64,000 nt of DNA, taken from the NCBI GenBank assembly GCA_964017185.1, contig OZ024876.1, positions 36,260,406-36,324,405 on the forward strand. The letters run 5' to 3'. Below are positions 1-11,500 of the stretch, piece by piece. Position 1 is the first letter of the stretch, and each line of letters begins with the position of its first letter. A program made the position numbers and the translations under genes. Below the pieces are notes generated by a model. The model did not search any database and was not told the DNA's origin. It worked only from the letters and a program-made list of their open reading frames with translations. Source of the DNA: Rugalucina vietnamica. Its lineage: Eukaryota; Mollusca; Bivalvia; Lucinida; Lucinidae.

Positions 1-229
1 AGAGGGTACCTTGTGTGCGCAACTCCTCCTACAATTTAATACCGATACTTTTGAAACTTTGCAGACATTGTGACCATGCTTTGAAGATATGCATGTGGTT
101 GGGATATACTCCTCAGATTAATTTTTGTCACTTTTTTACAATTTGAACTTAGTCATTTTTTGGACATTTTTACATCTTGAAAGTGACTTACCTGTTGGGG
201 GCATAGTGTTTCATAAACACATTTTCTAG
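1..229 (+). mobile_element. Helitron-like non-autonomous element, family H1, 3' end
   Basis: The window opens inside a copy of family H1. The segment carries the core repeat (TACCTTGTGTGCGC and ACTCCTCCTAC) and the 3' terminus: GTTGGGGGCATA, a GTGTTT-CAT-AAACAC hairpin, then CTAG with T following at 230. The same terminus recurs at 1190-1222 and 9175-9212. Confidence 0.75.
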
Positions 230-352
230 TTCTCATTTTTGCTCAAAACATGTTAGAACCACCTTGCCGAGGCGGTTCTAGCGAGTACCCACAATCTATG
301 TTTTGGAGCAAAAATAAGAAAAATAGGTATACCTTTGCATACCCCAGTTTTT

Positions 353-1222
353 ATGTCCCCAACTTAGAAGAAGTTGAGGGGGCATATTGGTTTGGGTCTG
401 TCTGTGCAGTGAGTGAGTGCGTGCCGTCAGTCAGTCTGTGATGCGTGAGCACTTGGTCAGGAACCGTTAGAGCTAGGATCTTGAAATTTGGTACATGTAT
501 GTAGTTTGTATATGAAAATTAAGAGGACCCGTATTTTTTCTTTCAGGTAAATTCAAGGGGCTAGGGGCCAATTCTGTGAGAGTTATTTCCCTTTTTAATT
601 CTTGATAAAGTGAATAGATAGTGGATACCTTGTGTGCGCAACTCCTCCTACAGTTTTATTCCGATTCTCTTGAAACTTTACAGATGTTGTGACCATGCTT
701 TGAAGATATGCATGTGGTTTGGATATAATCCTCAGATTAAGTTTTGTCACTTTTTTCACAATTTGAACTTAGCCATTTTTCGGGCATTTTGACAATGAAA
801 GTGAATGGGCAGTGGGTACCTTGTGTGCGCAACTCCTCCTACAGTTTCATGCCAATTCATTTAAAACTGTACATGTATTATGGGCATGGTCTGAAGATAT
901 GCATGTGGTTTGGATATAATCCTTGGATTATTTTTTGTCATTTTTTTCACAATTTGAACTTAGTCATTTTTTCGGGCATTTTAGTGGATGGATAGAGGGT
1001 ACCTTGTGTGCGCAACTCCTCATACAATTTAATACCGATACCTTTGGAACTTTGCAGACATTGTGACCATGCTTTGAAGATATGCATGTGGTTGGGATAT
1101 ACTCCTCAGATTAATTTTTGTCACTTTTTTACAATTTGAACTTAGTCATTTTTTGGACATTTTTACATCTTGAAAGTGGCTTACCAGTTGGGGGCATAGT
1201 GTTTCATAAACACATTTTCTAG
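353..1222 (+). mobile_element. Helitron-like non-autonomous element, family H1, complete
   Basis: The 5' end is ATGTCCCCAACTT followed at once by a near-complementary AAGTTGAGGGGGCAT. The core is about four imperfect units of roughly 200 bases with TACCTTGTGTGCGC. The 3' end is GTTGGGGGCATA, then a GTGTTT/AAACAC hairpin, then CTAG. It is inserted in a T-run of a fold-back MITE whose two halves (up to 352 and from 1223) read as one element when this copy is removed. Subterminal inverted repeats, 3' hairpin and T-T insertion match Helentron/HINE-type elements; that class call is inference. Confidence 0.78.
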
Positions 1223-1279
1223 TTCTATATGAAAGTGGGGTTCAAGGGGGTATACTTTTCACGGACATGTTTTCCTGAC

Positions 1280-2424
1280 ATTATTACAATAGTCTCTGAG
1301 CATTTCAATTCACCAGGACATTCAATCAAAGACTTTCCATTTGTGCCTTTTGATAGAGTAACCTGCACGCGGAAAAGGCTTTTGAAGGAGACTTCCTGGA
1401 TGCACCGTTTTGGAACGGTGTTTCCCCAAAATTATGTATTAAGTCATTGTTAAGTTTTTACTGACTTATGTGATTTTTACATGACACTCGTATTTCTGTC
1501 AGTAATCAGTATCTGTGAAGATCATTTACGCCAACTGATGTGTTTCTACTTTTCATCATCATTGACGTCATGTGATGTTGACGTCATTTCCTGTCTTATT
1601 TGTTTTCATTACACTTGAAAAAGGCCATGAGGCTGAAACCTGTAAATAAACAGTAAATCCGTGTTTGGTGTTATTGTCTGCAATTTATCCAATAAGATCT
1701 CCTTACCAAAATTCATGAAATTCCCACCATTTAATCATTCTATTTGGAAAGGGAAATCTTCCTATTTGGCTTCCTAATGTATCGTATGAAGTTTGCTTTC
1801 AGCCACAAAATAGGGTTGATTCTATAAATATGAAATTCCATCAGGTCCTAAAACTTCCAGATTTTTAGAAGACTTCTTGAAATGAACCGCACCATGAGAA
1901 AACCAACAATTTGCATATGTGAAACCAACGGCGCAGAACTGCGAAGCTGAACAGTGCCTTTGTTTTCTTTTTAAGAGGACAAAGGATTGTACTTTCTATA
2001 AAGCAAAACAAAGGTGTTGGTTTCTTCACAGCTGATTTGTGTTATTGTTTTCGCATAGCTATGTCGTAAAGTAGGTTTTGCCTATGTGAAAACAAAGGCG
2101 CAGATCAGCTTCGCAGTAACTGCGAAGCTGATCATCGCCTTTGTTTTCACTACATGGATAGTACATTATAATTATCAGGAAACCATGTTCGTAAAATGTA
2201 TACCCCTTTACATTGCAAAATTGAGGTATGCTGGGATATACCTATTTTTCTTAGTTTTATTCTAAAACATAGATTGTGGGTGCTTGTTAGAACTGCCTCT
2301 AACGAGTGCCTGCAATTAATGTTTTGAGCAAAAATATTAAAAAATATCAATTTTTTTCCAGTGGAATTTTTACAGCTGAAAAAATCTCTGTATATTTCAT
2401 GGACAATTTTTCATAATGTTGTAG
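1280..2424. other. Intron 5' of window exon 1: no gene seen
   Basis: 1280-1880 is unrecognised, with CATTGACGTCATGTGATGTTGACGTCATT direct/palindromic words near 1560-1590. About 1883-2160 holds degraded GAGCC MITE sequence; 2265-2345 is a fold-back MITE remnant. Confidence 0.6.
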
Positions 2425-2545
2425 CTCTATACTGACTGGTGTGACAAGGATTCTAGATCTGAATACAGACTCTGGCCTATCTCATGTGAATCAGTCAACA
2501 ACTTTAGAGACTAGTGAGGCACACACAACAGATAAAGTAGTAAAG
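2425..2545 (+). CDS. PKD1-like exon 1 of window: GAIN region
   Basis: The acceptor is TAG at 2422-2424 and the donor is GTAAAT from 2546. The first base closes a split codon and 40 codons follow, beginning ILTGVTRILDLNT. This helical stretch fits the start of the GAIN subdomain that follows the REJ region in polycystin-1 family proteins. The incoming phase shows that at least one more exon lies upstream, outside the window; no plausible exon is visible in 1-2424, which is transposon sequence and unrecognised DNA. The outgoing phase is 0, matching the next exon. Confidence 0.78.
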
Positions 2546-5500
2546 GTAAATGGTGATTCATATACAGCGTATATACATAGGTTTAACATGAATTTTCATC
2601 CATAGGTTTTACATATTTTGATCCATGGGTTTCATGTGTATGATAATTTTCATCCATAGACTTCATGTGGATTTTCAATCATAGGTTTCATTTGGACTCT
2701 AATTCGCATGAAACATATAGGTTCACATATTTTCATGGAAAGGAAATGGTGGAATTGTTTCTGTATCAGATTTTCAAACTCCCTTGAGTGATAATTTCCA
2801 TTGTTTGGAAAGGGTGACTAATAATTTCTATGTAATCTAGAATAGTCTGGCCTAAACCCTTATAAATGTTACTAAGGCTTTTCTCACATCAATGCTTAAC
2901 TCATATAAGCCTGGCTTCCTTTTTGTGGGACATAGGCAAACAGCATAGCCCCAGATGTGACACCGCAGAACGCGGTGTCCCATCTGTGGCTATTCTGTTT
3001 GCTTAGAGGAATTTCAAAAATGGAATAAAATTTTAAAATCACTCGTAACACCCCTAAAACTAAAAGTGGACCCATCCAATTGATAATGATGGGAAAATCC
3101 ATTCGTCAAATATGGGTTAATCTTGTTTGTAGGCCAGAAACTCCACAGAGAAACTCCTGAAGACTATTGACACAGTTTCCAGCACTATGATGGTACAACA
3201 GCCTACAGGGGGCAACACCACCATGTTTTTCACGGAGAGTATGACCATCGGTATTCAGAAACTCACCAGACATGGTCTCTCTAAAGCAAGCTACTCGGTG
3301 ACTGGGGAAGGGAATAATACAGGGGACTTTGTCTTCCCAAATATAGCCAGTAAACTGGCCAGTGGACAGGACTTTGGAGTAAAGGTGAAAATTGAAATAA
3401 ATTTTAACAGCATGGTATTGCATTCATCAATTTGAAAGGGTAAAATATAAAGGTAAATCATTTGGAATGCTTGACCTTGACCTATTTTACTGCTAGGTCA
3501 ACATAGGTAGCCCATGCATTTGAATGGGTAAAATTGTTAAAATGTCATTTGAAGGCAAACAATTACAGGAAATGGGCAAATGGACTGAAGAATATGATTC
3601 TGAAAAAATTGGAACACCAGGGGTTGGTCTGCCCCCACCCTGGTGCAATGCATGATGATACATGTATATAACCATAATATTCAAAACTCTTCTTCTGTGA
3701 AACCAGCTAAATTTTATAGGAAGCATCTATACAAAGCGGCAACCAATGTATTAATAAATCCAGGTCACATGACCAAGATGGCCACCATGTCCATATATGT
3801 TAAAAGCCCTTCAAAAGTCTTCTTCACTGAAACAGATGAACAGATTTCAAGGAAAGTTGGCATGTTGCATTAGGGAGTATAGTATGACAATGTGATTATA
3901 CAGTCAATAGACATAATTGTTCGTCACTTTTGAAAACTCCGTAGACTTCAATGTATTTTCACATTTACAATAAAAATTATCCTACTTCTGGTAGGCATAT
4001 TTTTATGATTTTGGTGTCGTTGGAAAGTGAAATAAATAAAGCAATAAACAAAGGTCATTTGGTGAAGTTTCGACTTTTCACTTTTGAAATACAAAAGTTT
4101 AAATTTTAGAGAAATTTTGAAAAAGACGTTTTCCCATTGACGTCAATGGTGACGTTGCCCAAAAATTGCCAAAGAAATTCTCGCGACTTTTTAAAAATTT
4201 GTAGCTTGAAAACGCATGCATGGAATTTAATGAAAAGACCTTTGTTTATTGCGTTATTCATTTACCTTTCAAATGACACCAAAAACAATAAAATGTGTTG
4301 ACCAGGAGAAGCAGGATACATTTTCTTGCAAACATGAAAATACATTGAAGTCTATGGAGTTTTCCGAAGGTGACGAACAATTATGTCTATTGACTGTAAA
4401 TCATTACCCTGTGATGACCTTGACCTATTTTAGGGTAAGATTAACATAAGTTGCCTACCGTGATGCATTTGAATGGGGAAAACTGTTAATATGTCATTTG
4501 AAAGAAAACAATTATAGGAAATAGGCAAATGGACAGAGGATATCAATGATTCTGAAAAATTTGGGATCCCAAGGGTTGGTCTGGCCCCACCCTGGTGTAA
4601 TATACATGTATAATATTCACGTTAGAAGCGGTCTAACAAGTGCCCACAATCTATTTTTTTTTGGAGCAAAAATAAGAAACATAGGTGGTAAACCCTTGTA
4701 TACCCCAGTTTTACTATATAAATGTGGGATATAAGGGGGTGCATATTACATGGACTTGTTTTCCTGATGGGTCTGTTTAGAAACCCTGTAGTCTTGGTTC
4801 TTGCATTCATCTGAATATAATTTGACCCACCACATAAAACCTTTAATGACCCATCACGGTTGATGCATCGTTAAACAAACAAACAAACAAACATAAGAAA
4901 ACCAACAACATCTATAGGTGAAAATAAAGAGCAGATCATAGCATCTTTGTTTTTCTCTTCACAGATAGAACAATCCCTCTTCTTCTTAAATCTGAAATTT
5001 CATGCTTCTTGCCTACTTCTGTGACTGTACAGGCCGCTTTTTGTCTGACCTGGTTGGTAACCCAGATTGTTGGTTTTCGAAGGCTAATTCAGTGTTTTGC
5101 CTGTACAGATGATGTACATGAAGAAGAATCCCTATGTGTGGAGTGATTCCTCCAGAGATGTGACATCTCCTGTGATGGCGGTATCACTAAACAGTGGAAA
5201 CAATACAGCTGTCAATGTAGATAACCTTGATGAACCTGTAGCCATCTCTCTCACTAACTTTGGTAAGGGATCACTAAAAAGTGGAAACAATATGCCAGTC
5301 AATGTAGATAACCTTGATGAACCTGTAGCCATCTCACTCACTAACTTTGGTAAGGTATCACTGAACAGAGGAAACAATATGGCAACCTTGATAAACCTGT
5401 AGCCAGCTCACTAACTTTGGTAAGGTGTCATTAAACAGTGGAAACAATACGGCAGTCAGTGTAGATAACCTTGATAAACCTGTAGCCATCTCACTGACCA

Positions 5501-8500
5501 ACTTTGGTAAGGTATCACTAAGCAGTGGAAACAATACGGCAGTCAGTGTAGATAACCTTAATAAACCTGTAGCCATCTCACTGACTAACTTTGGTAAGGT
5601 ATCACTAAGCAGTGGAAACAATACGGCAGTCAGTGTAGATAACCTTAATAAACCTGTAGCCATCTCACTGACTAACTTTGGTAAGGTATCACTAAGCAGT
5701 GGAAACAATACGGCAGTCAGTGTAGATAACCTTAATAAACCTGTAGCCATCTCACTGACTAACTTTGGTAAGGTATCACTAAGCAGTGGAAACAATACGG
5801 CAGTCAGTGTAGATAACCTTAATAAACCTGTAGCCATCTCACTGACCAACTTTGGTAAGGTATTACTAAACAGTGGAAACAATACGCCAGTCAGTGTAGA
5901 TAACCTTAATAAACCTGTAGCCATCTCACTGACTATTTGGTTAGGTATCACTAAACAGTGGAAACAATATGGCAACCTTGATAAACCTGTAGCCAGCTCA
6001 CTAACTTTGGTAAGGTATCGCTAAACAGTGGAAACAATATGGCTGTCAGTGTATATAACCTTGATAAACCTGTAGCCAGCTCACTAACTGGTAAGGTGTC
6101 ACTAAACAGTGAAAACAATACGGCAGTCAGTGTAGATAACCTTGACAAACCTGTAGCCATCTCACTAACTTTGGCAAGGTATCACTAAACTGGTGCAGAA
6201 ATCCGCTTTCTCATGATGCGGCCCATATTATGCTCTATTTCACACCCACTAAACGGTCAATTTGTACACCGTCGGAGTGAATCGTATATATAATTTGACC
6301 ATTTTCCGGAGTGAAAGTTGACCTGGTAAACAAACCGTAAAAAAGGAGAGAGAGTTAAACTAACGTAAGTTTATTTTGTTATTTTACTTTTGTTTAAAAA
6401 TACGAGAATGTCATATGATGGGTATTTGAATAAAGATCATACACGCACAAAAGCACATCCAAAAGCTTATGCATTTTGCCAAAATCATTTTCGGCGTGGA
6501 AAATACCTACGTGAAAAATGTTGCATCGAGATGAAATGCAACCTGGCATTCCAATCTAAACAGTCTGGCTAGGTTTTTATATGCCAGGGATGCCAATAAT
6601 ATTGGGAAATAATTATTAATCATGCCGTTTTGGAAATCATGCGTTTGTGTAATCTGCGGAAGGGCCGTATTTCCAAAGCGTACTAATTGACCAGCGGAGC
6701 CCAATTTAACTAACAGAAAAATGTGTTTGAAATGTTTAAGCGTTTTTCATGAAACATATCAAACTCCAGAACTGAAATACAGTTGAATTTTCTTGATTAT
6801 TAAATATATGTTATAATTCAAATAAAAAAGAAAAGAAAAATGACACGAACGTTTAAGAGAAACGTTCATTTGTACTTCCCTTTGAGACTCTGCATGTCTC
6901 TTTTATGTTAATATCTGGAGGTGTCATATTTTATCAGGCAAGAAATTTGGTGAGAAAAAACGAGGGAAAAGATGCTTACCTTGCAGGAATTTATTTTTTT
7001 CTTATTTGTGTACCATTTGACAGCTTGGTGTAAAATTTGACATATGGAAAAATATTATAGCTGATATGTACCTCCCAGGTTCGGATTGGCAAGTGCAGCT
7101 GGTACCACACTATTGGTGGGGGGCAAGAGCCCAATAAATACAATTGCGATAAGGAATATGAGCCGTCTCGTTAGAAAACCTTTTTCAGCGTAGCTGATCA
7201 GCATATCTTTTTTCGATACAAGAAAGTCCAATTACTTCGCTTTCTATAGTGTCAGACATGTAGCCCAATTAGTTTTCTTTCTATATTAGAAGTACTCAAT
7301 ATATAGCCATCTTCTGTGAGTGTACAACCTGATCCGGTCAAAATGCCCAAACCGCATTTTTGCTCATTTGATGAGTAACTCTCGGCACCTTGAGATATTT
7401 TTAATTAGACATCAGAACTCTGCAAACTGTAAGTGAACGAGATACTGAGTAACCAGAGTGTAGGTTAGCCTGTGGCTTCTTTCAAATTTCCAGTACACTG
7501 ATTTCAATGGCAATCCACAGGAAAACAGAGAAATAACATAGATAAAAAATAGTTTACAAATTTCGGTCTTTGCTTTTACTATATTGGAATGTTTTTTTGT
7601 TGTTTTTTTTTTTTTTTTTCGCTTTGCATGCAATGTCTGGATTATACTTAATCATTTGCTCACAGTATGAAATAATTGGTTGTCGTGTCGGCCGGTATGT
7701 GAAAATAGGGTTTTATGATAAAAATAGACCCCCACAAATGCAAAGAATGCTATTTCTATGGTTCTTCTTTGCGCTACTACAACGTCTACTGGTCGAATGT
7801 ATAACAATTGTACTTGATTTTAAAAGAAGATATTATATAGATAGATGCATCTGGGAATACAGCTGTATATTTTATTCTATTCAAAATTCTAAAAATCATT
7901 TTACCACAATCTGAGGGGGAAACGGCTCTTAAACACTTTACTCCTTTATTTTTAACGATTTGTTAAGTCCCGATGCCATTCGAATTTAAGCAGGAATAAT
8001 AAATCAGATTCTTTGATGGGATATTTATGCCCCCAACTTTGAAAAAGTTGGAAGGGCATATTGCTTTCGGCTTGTCTGTTTGTCTGTATGTGTGTGGGTG
8101 CGTCTGTTAACTTTTGAACCATGAATGCTAGGGTTTTGAAATTTCATATGCACATTCCTCATGAAAAAATAGTTGACCCGTATTTTTTTTTCATATCCGA
8201 GTTATGCCCCTTTTCTGAGTTATGTCCCTTTGAAAACAAAATTTGAAAGGCTTGTGTGCAAGATATCTCAAGAAGTATTTGAGCTAGAGCCTTCATATTT
8301 GGTATATTGGTTGGGGCTGAGGAGTAGATTACCTGATTAACTTTTGAGAACTTTACCGCAAATTTTGACAAAATATGGAATTTTGAAAGTTTGCTTATTT
8401 TTTCAACTTTTCAGTGAAATTTGAAACTTTAAACTGAGAATGCTAGGGTTTTGAAATTTCATATACATATTCCTCATGAAAAAATAGTGGATACATATTT

Positions 8501-11500
8501 TTGTTCATGCCCAAGCTATGCCCCTTTTCTGAGTTATGTCCCTTTGAAAACAAAATTTGAAAATCTTGTGTGCAAGATATCTCTAAAGGTATTTTAGCTA
8601 GAGCCATCATATTTGGTATACTGATTTTTGCTGAAGAGAAGATCACCTGATTAACTTTTGAGAACTTCATCTCATATTTTGACAAAATTAGGCAATTTTG
8701 AAATTTTGATTGATTTTTCCAATTTTCGGTGAAGTTTGAAATTTTTCGAGGGTGAATGCTAGGGTTTTGAAATTTCATTTACAGATTCCTTATGAAACAA
8801 AAGTTGACCCGTAATTTTTTCATGTCCGAGTTATGCACCCTTTTTGAGTTATGTCCCTTTGGAAGCAAAATTTGAAAATCTCATGTGCAAGATATCTCAA
8901 AAAGTATTTTAAGTAGAGCCTTCATATTTGGTATACCGATTGGGGTGGAGAAGAAGATCACCTGATCAACTTTTAAGGACTTTAATTCAAAGTTTGACAG
9001 AATTACGGAATTGTGAAATTTTAACTCCATTTTTAAGTGTGCATCTGTTATCACTGTTAGTCCTCAAGTTTGCTATTTGTGCCCAGGTCTACTATGTTTG
9101 CATACATGATTTTCATAAAAAAATAATGAAATAAATGAATCACATAAACTGTGCCAGGTTAGAGGCAAGCATACAGTTGGGGGCATAGTGTTTTACAAAC
9201 ACTTATTTCTAGTTTTAATCTGAAAAACAGGTGATTTGTAGCTTTTTGAATGCATCATTTTGCTTTTTTAAACCTTATACTTGTTACTCTAACCATCATT
9301 CAAAAATACATCCATTTATCGACGTTGTTTGCTTTTTGTAGGATGGAAAATGTCAGGAGAAAAGCATTTGAATGCGACACGTGTAAGAAGCAGTACACCC
9401 GGTTTAAGCCCGCCAGTAATTTTATATTACTGATCGTTCCAAGGCGATACTTCTGTGGTGGTTCTTTTAGTTAAGTTTGGGTAACTGAGTGGCCACCTAT
9501 TGGGAAATTAGCTACTCATTCGGCTTACTATATGTTTTCATGGTATGAGAACCTGATTGCTCTTTTATTTTTTTTCCCACCTTGGTTTTTGGAGTGGGAA
9601 TCTCTTTCTGATTGCGCCTTTTCCTGATCTTTGCCTACTTGTACCTTTTATTTTGATCTTTTCAACGTTCTTTTTGCCCGAATAAGCTATTGACACGTTG
9701 ACAGGCGAATTTCCTTGGTGGCTGACGACAGCAGTCTTGATCATCGATCATCTAACCATTGTCGCTCGTTCAAACGTGGCAAAACCAAGTTCTGCTTGTG
9801 GGTGTGTCTTTAGGTTTGGCCAAACCTATACCGAATGTTTCATCTCTATATAGTAGAAATAATCTTGAAAGGTACGAACTGAATAAAGAATATCTAATCG
9901 TGAAAACACAATTAAATAAAAATTGTTAATTTCGAAGTACTACATACTAAATGCTGTAGTCGTAGTTTGTTCTCGTTACTATAGTGTAACGCAGTCAGTT
10001 AGGAGTAGTCAAAGGTGGCCAATAAAATCAAAACCCCACTTTAAGGCAGTGTAAATGAGAAAGAATGTCGAAGAGTGAGACACGTCAGTTATTGTGGCTG
10101 GATTTATACGAGTCAAATTGGACACTCCACTGTCAAATAGCACACCTATAAAATCTAAGCGTAAAGTTAAAGAATGCTAAAATTTCTCGCGCTTGATACC
10201 CATATTTATCGTGCATACACATCTATACTACATTGTAAATATACTGACAACCACTTAATATTAGATACCTGGTTGTACTGACCACCATTCAGTCACTTTC
10301 ATGAGTTTGCAACAGAAAAAAGCAAGAGAATCTTATGATATCTAGATGTATGAAACTGATAGTATGTAAGAATAGTAGCTTATCATAAACATACACGAAA
10401 TACAACGTAGCGAAAATACTGATGACCCGAATTTAAACTAGGCCAAATAGCATTGCAAATGTCATAAGTTAAATTGTACACCACTAGTCAATTGGTACGC
10501 TCGCAAAAATTTGGACCCATTCTCAAAACTGAGGGCAACCCTTTCAAATTTAATGCCTTGAATTGAAAGAGTATTCATAAATCTTGGTATTTTGTTGCTA
10601 AGATGTTTTTGGGACTGTTAAAAAAGCTTTCCTCAGACAATTTTAGCTCGGTCTAGATTTTAAAATTAAAATATTGTATACGCCAAAAATGATAATTACA
10701 TAATCTTGTGACTTTTTAGCTCACCTGAGCCGAAGGCTCACAAGGTGAGCTTATAGGATGGCCATGATCCGGCGTCCGTCCGTCGTCCGTCCGTCGTCGT
10801 CGTCGTCGTCCACAATTTCAAAGATCTTCTTCTCTGAAACCGCGTGGCCGATCTAGTTGAAATTTTATGTGGAGCCTCCTTGGGAAGGGGCATTTCAAGT
10901 TTGATCGCGAAATCCAGGTCACATGACCAAGATGGCCGCCACGCCCATATATGGTAAAAACCCTTCAAAAATCTTCTTCTCCAGAACCGGTGGGCCGATT
11001 TCCACGAAACTTGGTATGTAGCATCAGGGACTTCAGCCCATCATAGTTTGATAAAATGATGACCCTTGGATGACCTTGACCTATTTTACGGCAAGGTCAA
11101 ATTTGGAAACATAGGCTTTTACATGGGAAAAAGTGAAAACTATGGATTTTTTGAAAAATATTGCAGCCTGAGGCCTGAAAAGTGGTAGATGCAAACAACT
11201 AATGGAGTAGATGAAGGTATGTGATTAATGTAGGTCAAGGTCATCTCTTGACCTTGGCCAGTCTGTCGTCCATTCACACTTTTCAAAGATCTTCTCTGAA
11301 ACTGCTGGGCCAATCGAAGTGAAATTTTATGTGGAGCATCCATGGGTAGAGGAGACGAAAGTTTGATTGCGAAATCCAGGTCACATGACCAAGATGGCTG
11401 CCACGCCCATATATGGTAAAAACCACTCAAAAATCTTCTTCTCCAGAACCGGCAGGCCGATTTTCATGAAACTTGGTATGTAGCATTTGGGACTCCAGCC

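Larger units (their letters stand above)
1..1279. mobile_element. Fold-back MITE (family F) carrying Helitron-like insertions
   Basis: Family F has an internal long palindrome (GCTCAAAACATAGATTGTGGG ... CCACAATCTATGTTTTGGAGC arms), a CCCAGTTTTTCTATATAAAAGTGGGG segment and CATYACGAAAACATGTCC ends. In this copy the palindrome arms are at about 233-305. One H1 element ends at 229 within it, and a second occupies 353-1222. The right end (GGACATGTTTTCCTGA) is near 1279. Confidence 0.7.

Noticed and set aside
1600-1660. Penelope-type hammerhead ribozyme near GGCCATGAGGCTGAAACC
   Set aside because: The catalytic-core strings of a hammerhead are not present in the required order.
5358-5975. 205-codon antisense open frame
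   Set aside because: It is the reverse strand of the 87-bp repeat array, whose period is a multiple of three, so an open antisense frame is automatic.
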